From NCBI GenBank assembly GCA_905331475.1, contig CAJNYU010001035.1:124001-188000 (forward strand): a stretch of DNA of 64,000 nucleotides. Direction: 5' to 3'. Both the position numbers and the translations under genes were made by a program. The notes under the pieces are model-generated. The model had not been told where the DNA came from and made no database searches. It saw only the letters and a list, made by a program, of their open reading frames with translations. The DNA is from Rotaria socialis. Taxonomy: Eukaryota > Rotifera > Eurotatoria > Philodinida > Philodinidae. Position 1 is the first letter of the stretch; each line of letters opens with the position of its first letter. Of this stretch, positions 31,028 through 42,996 are shown in pieces.

Positions 31028-33059
31028 GTAAGTCTCTTTTAATTAACATTCGCGTGATACAATCATCATTATTTACCAAAAATCATGAAGAATAGGAAAA
31101 GGAAAAGAAAAGAAATCTATATATCTAATAAATTTAATTAGGTTCAAAATGAACCATGGGAATAATCTTCTTCTTTTTTTCTCTCTTAATAATATCTATA
31201 ATGATTGATTATCTGACTTCTTCTTTTTTTCCTTAATCGGCATAACTATTCTCAAAAACAGAAAAAAAATTTTCTATGCGAATTGTGTGAAAAAGAGAAA
31301 TAAGAGATTGATGACTTACAATTCAAATATTTAGAATGTCCTTTACTCATCAATTTACTGATCGTGTTCTATTCGACAAATAAAATTGATGCATGACATG
31401 TCTTACTTAACTATTCATTCTTCCATGTCTTAATCTGTATCTTTAAGTCTGATTATAAATACGATGTAAAACTAGACATAGTTTCTATAGTAATCTACTT
31501 GTATAGATCAAGAAAAGAACCGGAAAAACAACGTGAGCTAGATTAATCTATCAAAACCAAGAATATAATTAGAATTACTAATTAAACTGTAGATTATATC
31601 ATTGAATTCTATTTAAATATATTATTCTAATTTTGTTTTTCATTTTTTTAAGTCGTACAAATTCGTATTTTGATATTTTGAATAGGAATTCCAAAAAGAG
31701 AAGAAAACGAGAATCATCAATGTCTATCGCATAGCTTTTTTCTTCTCTTTTACTGCTAACATATATTTAACTATGATTGAGTTAAAAACATAGAAAGCAT
31801 TTCTCAGAACATTCTATATATTAGTCTTGCATTGGTAACAATATAAATATGTTGTAAATTATATTTGACTGTTGAAGTAATTAATGTTAACAGCTGATAC
31901 AGAAAATAATTGGATTTTATGTTCGACTTGTTGTGAAATAACAGAAAAAATAAAGGCATATTTTATTTTCTCATCAATCTGACAATGGCAAACATCAAGA
32001 TTAGAATCAAAAACTGAATATTGAGAATAATGTAAGCGTTCTTCGGCTTTTTACTAAATCTGATTAATAGTATAAGACAAATATTCTGTATGAATTAGCA
32101 TTGATAAATTAGATAATATCTTATAATACCAATGGATAGGACAAAGAACTACCGATTGAAGGTTCTATCTCATGTTCTATTAAACAGTAAATCATCAAGA
32201 TCATAAATAACTAATATCGTCAAGAAACTCCACAGAAACATGATAGATAGGTGTTTCAAATTTTTCTTTTTGTATATGATCATTCATCACTGATTAATAT
32301 TATTATATTTGAAAAGTATTGGCGACAAATCAACTATTATTATGCATACATAATTCTTGTTTGAAACTAATTTATTAGATTATCTGTTTTACTAAGAATC
32401 ATTAAAGTTAAATTTTCGAATATAATATCTCTCAATATACTATTCTCGATTCAAAATCGATTAAAAAGAGGACAATATTTTTAGCTTCATAATTTCTCGA
32501 TAACAACAATCAATTTAGATTCTTCTTTTAAATCTGAATATTGTTATAGCCATGTATTTTATTTATATCATAAACATAGTCTAGTGCGTCTATCTAGAGA
32601 TTCGCAACTATAATAGATGTTATTACACTAAAAATATCTGTAAATCTCTAGAAAAAAAAGTGATTAGAATGCTTTCATCACGCTATATATTGGACAAATT
32701 CTTTTTTTTTATACTCTCAGAAGGATTAAAATTTATTGGTCTTCATAACAATCTCTGAAATGAATGATATTTTGTCTTTTCAACGGGATTCTAGTCAAAA
32801 ACAAACTGTCTACTCTTCTAACTATGTTTCTGATATGAAAATTTTTGTTTTTTTTAAAGTAGCAAGATTAATAGTCCAAAATATATTAGCTATGCATGCG
32901 CCTTGTGTGTCTATACTTGCTGTCTAGCTATTCAAAGTTATTTGATCTTCTAGCTTTTTGACATTAATCTAATGAATTACATTACACAATTTTTATGTCT
33001 CTTTATCATTCGTTGATATTGACTTATTTCTTTTTCTTCTTCTTTTGTTCTTTTGTAGC

Positions 33060-35354
33060 ATGGCTGTTTTCCTATTTGATTTTGCTGCCAAGGTAGCCCA
33101 TCATGGACATGACGTTGCCTATGATGATGATTTCTATGATCGTTTATCTCGTCGCTATTCTGTTATTCTTCTTGTCATATTTACAGTACTTGTATCAACA
33201 AAACAGTATGTTGGTGAACCCATAGCTTGTTTTTGTCCAGCACATTTTACAGGCACACATGTTGAATATACAAATAATATTTGTTGGATCTCAAATACAT
33301 ATTTTGTTTCATTTGATCGTCTACTTCCAAAACATCCAGATCCAAAAACTGAGCAATTCATTTATTTTTATCAATATGTACCATTTATTCTTATTGCACA
33401 AGCTATCCTATTTTACGTTCCATCACTTATATGGTCATCATTAAATTCCAAAAGTGGCTATGATTTAGGTTTGCTTGTGGCACATGCTCGTATTATTGAT
33501 ACATACACATCTGAAATTCGTGAACCATCTGTTCGTCACTTAGCACGTTTCATTGATAAAGCACTTGAATATCATAAAAATAAACGTTTAGAATATTTCG
33601 ATCAATTACGTGCAATAAAATGTTCATCCCTATCATCTTTATATGCGTTTTTTTTATTAAACAATCATATAACAATGCGTGACAATCATTTAATGTGGTC
33701 ATTTTTATTTTCCAAACTTCTCTATTTGCTCAATGCTTTTGGACAGCTATATTTGCTCAATTTTTTTCTTGGCAATGATTATCATATGTATGGTTTTGCT
33801 GTTATACGTGCGTTATTTACTGGTAATAATGAAAATTGGACAGTAACACCAAGATTTCCAAGAGTTACATGGTATGATTAATTAGAAAAAAGAAAACTCT
33901 TTTTTTGTTCTATTCAATTTCCCACTAATTTCATAAGCCATCAAATGTGAATAGACTGTAATAGTCTATATATATATATATATCTTTTTCTTTTGAAAAA
34001 GAAATAAGTTTCAATCAGGCATAAAACTAATCGATTTTTTCTCTAAATCACAGGAACGATTTTTTCAAAATGTCTTTTCTTTTTGATCCTTTACATACAG
34101 AAAAGTAAACGTAATCACTATCTACATATGACGCTTACTCGAGAATGTAATTTCTTGTCCACGCATATGTATACGAGGTGTCCACGATGTATTAACTTCA
34201 TTCTTATTATCGGCGGCACTAAGTCTTTTATTTTTCTTGCTCAATCTTCTTACCAGCATGTGCTGTTAAACATGATTGAGAACGAATGATAAAAGAGAAA
34301 AAAGAACTAGAACTTATCTTTAATAATAAATAAGCTAGCATATGTATTCTGTTTCTTCTGCACATGTTTTTCCCAACAAGCATTTCACTGATAAGACTTA
34401 TTGTTTTCTTTTCTCTATTATATTCATATGAGAAAGGAAAACAACTCATTGAACAGTTGCAATTCAAATGTTCTTCTCTAATTCTACTCAACACATAAAT
34501 AATTAAAGTTCAAATAAAAAACAAAAAAAAACACTTAACGCTTTCTTGTTTTTAGGTGTAATTTTGCCGTACGAAATTTAGCCGATAATATTCATACATA
34601 CACAGTGCAATGTAGTTTACCAATAAATTTATTTAATGAAAAAATCTTTTTAATCATATGGTTTTGGCTTTATTTTACAACAATATGTACATTATTCGGT
34701 TTTCTTTATTGGATAGGTTCATTTTTTTATCCAAAATTTTATAAATCACATATATCACGTTATCTATCATCAATGAAACGTATCAATACTCACCATTTTC
34801 CTCAAAATCCATATCAAGAACAACAACTTCGTTTTCATCCATATCACTCCTATCCTCATCATCATCATAATCATCATTCAAATTATCTTCGTCGTCATTC
34901 ATTTAGTCATTCACATTATGGTACAGGAAGTAGTCACTATGGTTCATTACACATGGGTCATCCTCATCATAATCTTTTAGCATCATTTGCAAATCGCAAT
35001 TTAAAAGCTAATTTTGATTTAGTTCGTATGTCACGCGTGCATGATCAATTAAATCTTCCGATATCAACAACAACAGATAATAATGAAGCTGCCACAACAT
35101 CATCAGGTGAAGATCGAACTCCACCATCACCATCTACTCCACAAACAATTCATGTACCGACAATGCTGCCATTTTCGTTGTCAGGCGATGACGATCAATT
35201 ATTAACAAATTTTGTAACAAAATATCTTGGTCGAGATGGTATACTTGTTTTATATATTTTAAGAATGAACACAAATGAAGTTATAACAGGTGAAATTGTT
35301 ACAGCTTTATTTGAAATATTTAACACAACTCTTCAAACCGATGCAGTAGATTAA
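33060..35354 (+). CDS. Innexin gap-junction/hemichannel protein
   Basis: Two exons, 33060-33871 and 34556-35354, give 536 aa. The N-terminal DDDFYDRLSRRYSVILL leads into TM1. Extracellular loop 1 has its cysteines in PIACFCPAHFT and NNICWISNTYF. YQYVPFILIAQAILFYVP corresponds to the innexin YYQWV signature and TM2. FPRVTWCNFAVRNL through YTVQCSLPINLFNEK is loop 2 and the conserved LPINLFNEK, followed by TM4. The intron splits the Trp codon (TG|G) of TWC. The cytoplasmic tail carries a His-rich insert (about residues 351-412) before the family end motif YLGRDGILVLYILRMN. Innexins form gap junctions in invertebrates. A splice acceptor (TTTTGTAG) lies one base before the ATG, so a 5' untranslated exon or trans-splicing is likely. 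Ends 64 bp from the convergent next gene. Confidence 0.96.
33965..33983. repeat. (TA)n run in innexin intron
   Basis: Short TA microsatellite within the 684-nt intron of the innexin gene. Confidence 0.85.
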
Positions 35355-35418
35355 ATTTTTTGTTGCAAGACTCTTCTTTTTTTATTCTTTTCTTTTCTTT
35401 TTATTTATATAAATAATT

Positions 35419-36829
35419 CTATTTAAATTGAGTAAAATGTGATATAAATGTCTCAAAAAATAAACGACGTAGATTTGTGTTATCATCTAGTAAATCTCGA
35501 ATAACAGTCTTTTTATTTGCCAAATGGACAAGATCAAAATCAGGAAAGTATCTATTGAAAATAATGAAATCAACCAAAACAAATAATAACCTTTTGAAAT
35601 AAACATACTCATGATTTGTTTCAATACCGTCAAATTTTTCAATAATTAAATCAATATTTGAATTATTGAATAATAATGCTGAAAGAACGCGTAATGATTG
35701 AATTCGATTTAATGATGCATTTTGTTTTAAAATATTTAGTAGAGCATAGGATATTGTTGGTACGAGTTCATCATCGCGTACGAGACTATCTATATGAATA
35801 ATATGATAGAAGATAAGAATTTTTAATTCGAATTTATTTTACCATTTTGATCTTCATTTTCTAAACTGATTCTTTTCAAAAGTAAATCATTTCTAATAAC
35901 ACTTTCAATATCATCATCAGGTGGCCATAGAGATTCATCTTTATCGATAGCTTCATTCACTTGATATGATGGTTTAATAATTAATATATGTTTTAATAAA
36001 GACGAAAGTTTAAGCGACGGAAAACCAAGTACAAGACTATAAATGAGAACTTTAGATTTGATTCGATCACGAATATCATCAACGATATAACGAATATGAT
36101 GTGGTGCAACGCATAGAAAAACAATATCACAGTGCTGGACAATATAAGCATTATTAAATTTACAGAAGCCTACTCCAAGTTGAGTCATATCAGCTAGAAG
36201 AATTTTTTTAGCTTATGAAAACATTAAAGTCAATTTACATAATTACTTAATAAATCAGCTTGTCGACTTGACTAAAAAAATGCATAAGTATTATTTTAAA
36301 CATTCGTCGAAAGTTTATTTTGTTCTTCAAAACAATAAATTATTCTCATTCAATTCAACCTAATTTGAACACTTACAAGATATAATTCGTCTGGATAGAC
36401 ATCACCGTATTTCAATAGAAATGTAGCAAGTAAATGTCCAATACGTCCAACACCAATAATTCCAATTTTAAGACCTGGTTCTCGACGTACTTCAGCCATA
36501 AGACGATGACTTCGTTTTTTATCAGGTGTTCCTTTTAATTTGTCACCTTCACGTCTAAGAAACAAAAAAAGAAATTATACATTTTTTTTCTTTTTAACCT
36601 TTTCCTAAATCATTTACTTAATACGATTAGCAAGTGCAATAAATTGACATGCATGAGCTATATGTGTTGTTGTTAATAAATTTGAACGACGACGCAATTG
36701 AATAAATAAACTATTATATTCACCAGGACATAATGTTTTAAATTGAATAGTTTCAAGTCCTGCTATTAAATCGCCTGTTGGTGGATCAAACAGTGTTTTT
36801 AGTGTTGATGATTGAAATAATTCCATCAA
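35419..36829 (-). CDS. NOXRED1-like NADP-dependent oxidoreductase (P5C reductase-like Rossmann fold)
   Basis: Six exons: 36618-36829, 36377-36554, 36247-36271, 35843-36193, 35609-35789 and 35419-35551. The total is 359 aa, which is also the length I recall for human NOXRED1. The nucleotide-binding motif is KIGIIGVGRIGHLLATFLL, with GxGxxG at 105-110. The 25-nt third exon supplies SSRQADLL, aligning with the STRRPExL stretch after the second strand and completing LYLSSRQADLLTDMTQLGVG. CDIVFLCVAPHHIRYIVDDI follows as in the family. The C-terminal half is helical. Binding of NADP(H) is inferred from family; the substrate is unknown. Single-codon phase closure across six exons makes the model firm. 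Confidence 0.88.
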
Positions 36830-37020
36830 AGAAAAACAAAAATCTGTAAAATAATTCAGTAGAATATGTCGTGTATTTTTCTTTTTTCTTTTAGATTTAT
36901 GAATAAAGAATTAATAAAGGTGCGGAAGACATAGGAAATAATTATATCATGGTATGAAAAGAAATAACTTTTCAGAAAAAAAAGTTTACATCTGACCAAT
37001 CGGAAAAAAGCTCATGTCGA

Positions 37021-38130
37021 TCAATCAAGATTGACTTGTTTTATAACAGGTGGTTGTTGATAACATCGTTCATTCAGAAAATCATTGGCATATGGAGCAG
37101 TTTGCCAAACTTGACCGTAGTCTGATGTACGTTGTATTTGTGGTAATGGACGACGATATTTATATGGATTACTTTCCATTTGTCCACGAAAATGTTCACT
37201 TGGATGAAGTAAATCCCACATACTTGCCGTTGGTTCAATAGGTGCTGTTGATGTGAAATCAGATTGTTTAGATCGATCGAATTCGGGCTTTTTTTCTTCG
37301 ATGACAAAAGCACCATGTCGCTATGAATCATTTAATTAAAAAGTAAAAATTAAATATTAGAATTCAAATTGCCAACATACTCTTCCACGAAGAGGATAAT
37401 TTGCTGTATTTCGACTATCATACTGTTGTTCAAATGATACTTTTTCAACAAGTGTTTGATTGACGGGTCCAAGATTTTCAGGTTTTAAATCCGTCACAGG
37501 TACTAAATGGCATAGAAATTCGTTATTTTTAATTTTCTCAATTTTTGAGAAAAAATAATAATTACCAATGCCTACTGTACGTATATGTTCTGGATTAGCT
37601 GAATAACGTGAATTTTTCTTTGCATATGGTCCTGCTTGTCCAGTAATATTAAATGCATTTCGATATGAACTCTCTTTTACTTTTGTCCATTCATCGTGAC
37701 TTTTTGCTGCAGGTCCATATGGTTCAGCTTTTGGTTCTGACCAATCCCACCAACGTGTTTCTTCATTTTTAACATTATCAGTTTTGACAATACCGAATGG
37801 AGCATTAAAACTTGAAGCATTGGAATAAACCATATCAACTTTACGTGCAGCATGTGGATTATTTCGTGGTTCCGATGCTTGTACAGGTAATTGATTAGGT
37901 TCTGGTTCGGTGTAAAGTGGTGATGGACGAGAATGAGCATACCAAAATGGAATACTGTGATGTTCAGGAATATCTTCGGATAATACTCGATAACTATTGG
38001 GACTAGATTTTCATTTACAAAAACGAATAAAAAATGAATCGTTAGGATAAAAGTTTCAACTCAAAATTTACTTGAATTTTTCTGGAACTGATTTTTTATG
38101 TGTTATATCAGGATATGTGATGGTTGTCAT
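37021..38130 (-). CDS. Unknown 305-aa protein, possibly ciliary/axonemal
   Basis: Four exons, 38072-38130, 37566-38002, 37381-37502 and 37021-37320, total 306 codons with stop. The protein is rich in Pro, Tyr, Arg, Asn and Trp, with many short turns such as IPFWYAHSRPSPLYTEP, WWDWSEPKAEPYGPAAKSHD, NYPLRGRHGAFV and YKYRRPLPQIQRTSDYG. It has no signal peptide, membrane segment or clear globular core. This composition resembles microtubule inner proteins of cilia and sperm tails, but I cannot name a family. It lies 191 bp downstream of the NOXRED1-like gene start on the same strand. Confidence 0.75.
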
Positions 38131-39698
38131 TTTGATACACCGAGCTTTATTCTTAAGATAAAATTCTGTTTTGTTTTCATGAAAAACAAAATAATTTCTT
38201 TTTATTCATAAAATAATTAAGTCTATCTAATATGGGTTAATATCAATTCATTTTTCTCTATAGCTTTCAATCTAATATTCTAACATCATCAGTTATCATA
38301 GTATGCAATTAAAATCACTGAACATTCATTTTCTTCGTCTCCTAAATAGATTCAGTTTTCTCGAAAATACAGATTTCAATGCATACTAAGAAAGAACATA
38401 GAAATCAGATACTTTTCAACCTAAACTAGACTCGATCATATTGGTCAGGTGAGAGAATGAATCATTCTGTGGCATCAAGATGAATTACGGTTAATCGTTT
38501 TTCTCAACTTATATCTTTGACAATTTAAAGTTTTTACAGTTAATGAATAATTCACAATTCTATAGAAAGACAGGTGCTGAAACAAACATAGTAACATTTG
38601 TTTTCCTTTAATTTCGATCTACTACATTGAAAAAATAACAACAACAGTATAGTATTGTCACAGCAACAGGGGATGCAAAATACTTAACGATTGACTATTT
38701 GTAGTTCAACATTTAACTCCATAAGAATTGAATGTTTCGTCAACAGGTTTCATGACAAACATGAAATTGTTGACTATCGAAGACCTTAAAAGATTTCGAT
38801 GTGTCCATAGAAATGTTAATGCATTGCATGCATTTATAAATTCTATGAATCTGGGAACAAATTTTAGAATCTAATCTATTCTATGATATATTAATCTAGC
38901 CTCGAATGTGGCCTATTCGTTTCTCATGGTTTCACTCCCTATATAATAGAATCAATTGTATAACGCAATGTACAGATTAAGAAAAAAGAGAAACTATCGT
39001 TTACTTGCTTCGAATATTCTGTTACATTAGTCTGTATCGACATTATCTCGACAATTCACTGTCTATTTTATTGGCTAACATGAAAGATCTATCTATTATT
39101 GCTACTAGAATTGTTTCTACGAGATGTGTACAAAATATATGGATTCTGTTTTCCATTTTTAGTGCACCTTAATAGAAGATTAGCATACCTTTTTTCTCTC
39201 GTCCTATATTAACGGTGTTAATTGTATTGCCATTTGAATTGTTTTTGACAGTCCATTACCATAACAACCAATCAGTATCAAAGTGCATTAATGCATTATG
39301 TGATTTACATATATCGTCAAAAAATATTCAATATCATTTTCAATTTTCCCATTTTATATAAACAAACATTAATTTTAGAAGCATGAAATACTTTTTTATG
39401 TATGACTATTTTTTCTTGATTATTATTCGTTAATCTCTCTTCTCATTTCTTTCCCTGTCTATATCTATCTCTCGGTTAAGGTAAGGTCGCATGTTTCGTC
39501 GATGACTCATTAAATTGGTAAAGGCAATGCTCATTTCTATTCATCTATTTCTTATTCATTGATAATGTCGTAAGATTTTTCCAGATGCTTGTGCAATAGA
39601 CGCGTTGAATATAAGCGATGAAAACCTATAAAAATAACCATTTCGTTTTTATTTGCAGATTCTTTCAGTTTTCTAGTCTCACCATATTTGCACATACA
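38131..39698. other. 1.6-kb divergent intergenic stretch
   Basis: Between the start of the 305-aa gene (-) and the Asn-rich gene (+). No gene, array or TIR recognised; promoters of both presumably lie here. Confidence 0.5.
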
Positions 39699-40387
39699 AT
39701 GACAAATCAAACCGAGTTAATTCAATTGTATATTTTACTATCCTATGAAAAGGTTTGTCTATCGAAAAATAAATAAGATTCAAAAACAAATCATAATATC
39801 TTTAGTTGCAACGTTCAACAATCAGTCAACGTCAACGACCAACAGAAGCTTCATTACGCAATCGTCTGTTGGTTTGGCGTTTTTTAAAAAAAATTGAAAA
39901 CGAGCCAGTAACTTGTGATCAAGAACTTTTTACAAATAATCAAACTAATAATATTAATGATGATCTTGATAATAACAATCCTTGGATAATTGATTTTAAC
40001 ACAAATTGTGATGTTGATAATTCGATCGATATGGATATTGAATCTGATATAGTAACTGTTTTAGGTAGTAATAATGAAATAAATAATAATTCTACGTGTG
40101 AAACAATGACTATTGATCAAACATCAGGTGTAACTGTATTATTGAAACGCGCAATTGGTGCTGAAAGAAGACAAAAATCATCAACAGATAATTTTCATTT
40201 CAATGAGAATAATAATAATAATACAAATCTTCATCAAGTATCAGAAACAAATACATTTGAAGAAACAGAGCAATTTTTTCATGATCTATGTAATGAACTA
40301 ACGAATACTACAGCTTCACTCGTGTCAACTTCAACAACAAACGCATTAAATTTTTCAACATCACCTGAACAAACACTTATTCATTAG
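39699..40387 (+). CDS. Unknown 211-aa Asn/Thr-rich protein
   Basis: Two exons, 39699-39752 and 39806-40387, joined in phase 0 over a 53-nt intron. The N-terminus MTNQTELIQLYILLSYEKLQ followed by RNRLLVWRFLKKIEN forms a likely helical module of about 55 residues. The remainder is low-complexity Asn/Asp/Thr with a helical patch EETEQFFHDLCNELTN. The short helical head plus acidic disordered tail recalls small transcriptional co-regulators, but no family is recognised. Confidence 0.7.
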
Positions 40388-41235
40388 ATGGTTTAGAAAT
40401 GACTTCACTGTTTCGTCTCTTGTTTTAAATTTCCAAAACAGTAGCTTAAAGAAACAAAATCATGTGTTTTCTTTTTCTTCTTTCTTTCCTTTCTTCATTT
40501 GTAAGATGCCATTTGACTAGTTTCTTTCTCATTATTTTATTATGTGTTGATATGATAATGTTTATCATAATAGATCGGTTAAGTTCGTTGTTGTTCGAAT
40601 GACTCTCGTGTTCATATCCAATCCGGTCCGTCATGATTTTTTGCTTCTCTTTTTATAATGATACTGATTTCTTAGTTTATCAATGATATGAATAACCGAT
40701 TTTAAAACGCGTTTATGTGTGTTTATTGTCAATTCGATCTTATCACTTCAGATGTGTTCTTGCTTCTGAATGTTTTTCTTTTATTTTAATAAAGAAGAAA
40801 ACATTAAACAAACCAGAAAAATTAATTTTCTTTTTCTACTTCTCACTTTTCTTGTGTTAATCTTCTTTCTATGTTAGTATCTGTCATGTTTTCCTTTCGT
40901 GTAGGTTGCATCGCGTGCAAATAAAACTATTGTGTTCTATTTACTGTAAAGCAAATCATTTTTCCTTTTTTTCTTCTCTTGAAACCATCTCAAAGATTAT
41001 TTATGTCAAGTTTCATTAGGGAAAGTGGAAAAGAAGAAGAAAATGAAAAATTTTCTTTCTTAATAGAAGAGGGAAGATATTGTAGGCATTTATCACAGAA
41101 ATATTTAAGTAGAAAAATGGCCTCTAAAGAAACAGCTATTGTTATAGTTTTTTTTTATTCTTCACGTTTTCCAACAAACATCACACTTTACAGCAAGAAG
41201 GAAAAACGCATACACATTAACACTTTATTACTAAA
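40388..41235. other. 848-bp intergenic stretch
   Basis: T- and A-rich. Probable poly(A) signal (AATAAA near 40787) of the Asn-rich gene. The frame at 40979-41293 overlaps the start of phosphatidylserine decarboxylase in another frame and is not supported. Confidence 0.55.
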
Positions 41236-42996
41236 ATGGATGATAATAAATGGGGTACGTCTTCAACAAATAGAGATAATAATCAAACAATAGCAACACC
41301 AGTTGAAGACCCAGGAGAAATTCTCTCGGCTAATGATGATGAAGAAATTCGTCAATTTCAAACGACTTTTTCGGATATGATTGATCACACTTGTTCGAAT
41401 TCTTATGAAAATATTGCGGAATTTCAATATAATTCACAAGATATTTTTCGTTTCTTGTTTCGTTCTATTATACCAGCACAAGAAATTCTTCAACAAGATT
41501 TTGAACCTGAATCAGAACAAAATTTATTTAATTTTGAAGAAGAAGAATGTTTGAAATATACTTTCAAAGTTCTTGATCGTCGTACAAATCGGTTAACAAT
41601 TGAACATATGCCAGTGTATCATAAATATGGTATGCAATTATTATTTAGAGGTCCTCTTCAACGTGAATTATTAACTACGAATGCAATAAGAAATTTTTTT
41701 GCTCGTGAGACATTACGTTTAGGTAAAGCATTTAATGAACCAAAATCACGTAAACATATACAAGCTTTTATTAAAATATATCAAATTAATTTAAATGAAT
41801 TACTTGAACCAAATATTCAAAGATATTTTACATTCAATGAATTTTTCTATCGAAAATTAAAAGTTGACGCAAGACCAATTGATAATCGAGATGATCCATG
41901 TACACTTGTATCAGCTGCTGATTGTCGGCTAATTCTATTTGATAGTATATCTGAAGCAACACGTATTTGGATAAAAGGTCATCAATTTTCTCTTGAACAT
42001 TTATTTGAAGATGAAATATTAGCAAAAGAATTCGAAAATGGTTCTATAGCAGTTTTTCGTTTATCACCGGCTGATTATCATCGATTTCATTCACCAATAT
42101 CAGGAAAGATTGGAGAACATATGAAAACAATAACTGGTACCTATTATACAGTTAATCCAATAGCTATCAGAGAACAATTAGATGTTCTAACAAGGAACCA
42201 ACGCACAATGATTACAATTGAAAGTAATTATTTTGAAAAAGTAGCGTTTGTGGCTATCGGAGCATTATTTGTTGGCTCGGTTAATTTTACAGTTAAGCCG
42301 CATCAATCTATTGAAAAAGGCGACGAACTCGGTAAGATCAACAACTGCTCAGAGATTTTGTTTTTACTTACTATATTAATGAACTTGTCCAATCGCATCT
42401 TTATAAAGTGTATCAAGGACAAAGTTATTCATTTGAAAAAATTTCTTAGAAAACAAATGAGTTATTTTTTCTAAATATAGTTAAAAATAGTTTTTTTCTA
42501 TTTGGATTAAGATTGAGAAGCGTCTACATGAAAAGAATGACACTATTCTGGTTTAGTATAATGAATTCTAGTTCATCTGAATATAGAAATTATATAGTCT
42601 TTAGTATGGTTCGATAGGTCGTAAAGAATCATATTTTGTGTTCTAGATAAAAATGCTTACTGTTCATTCTAAATCTTACATTTCTTATAATTTTCTATAG
42701 CCATAGGAGTAAAAGTGAAAATTATCTATTTAGGTTATTTTGCTTATGGCGGCAGTACAATTGTAATTGTCTTTAGGGCTGGTATGATAAAATGGGATGA
42801 TGATTTACAGCATAATTCAAAGAATTCTATGGAGACACTTGTTCGTATGGGCGAGCATATTGGTCAACGAACAAGTGAAGAAGAACGTCAACAGTATTTA
42901 TTAGATTCTTCAAAAGACAGCAACAAAAATGGAACAGTTACACAACTTTTGTGTTTTTTCCCTAATATGTCCAATTTAAATAATTTCAAGGTGTGA
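41236..42996 (+). CDS. Phosphatidylserine decarboxylase proenzyme
   Basis: Two exons, 41236-42331 and 42734-42996, close to 452 aa. It decarboxylates phosphatidylserine to phosphatidylethanolamine. Family blocks are in order: TFNEFFYRKLKVDARPID, SPADYHRFHSPISGKI (about 277-292, with the Asp and His of the self-processing triad), YYTVNPIAIRE, VAFVAIGALFVGSVNF, and the processing site GYFAYGGST (GGST at 371-374), where the Ser becomes the pyruvoyl group. The intron falls five codons before the site and removing it restores ELGYFAYGGST. No N-terminal mitochondrial peptide, TM segment or C2 domain is evident, so it may be a soluble or endomembrane PSD2-like form. The C-terminal 60 residues are unlike the family. 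Confidence 0.93.
42484..42550 (+). repeat. Left arm of a perfect 67-bp inverted repeat
   Basis: Identical by eye to the reverse complement of 43974-44040. This arm lies in the phosphatidylserine decarboxylase intron, and the pair brackets that gene's second exon. Confidence 0.95.

Larger units (their letters stand above)
27897..33059. other. 5.2-kb gene-poor, microsatellite-rich stretch
   Basis: No gene identified. Contains a 29-bp tandem repeat, (TCTA)n, a compound CA/TA/GA array and a GA/GT array, listed separately. It may hold 5' untranslated exons of the innexin gene, since a splice acceptor lies one base before the innexin ATG. GC-richer patches at 29540-29650 are not openly coding. Confidence 0.5.
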
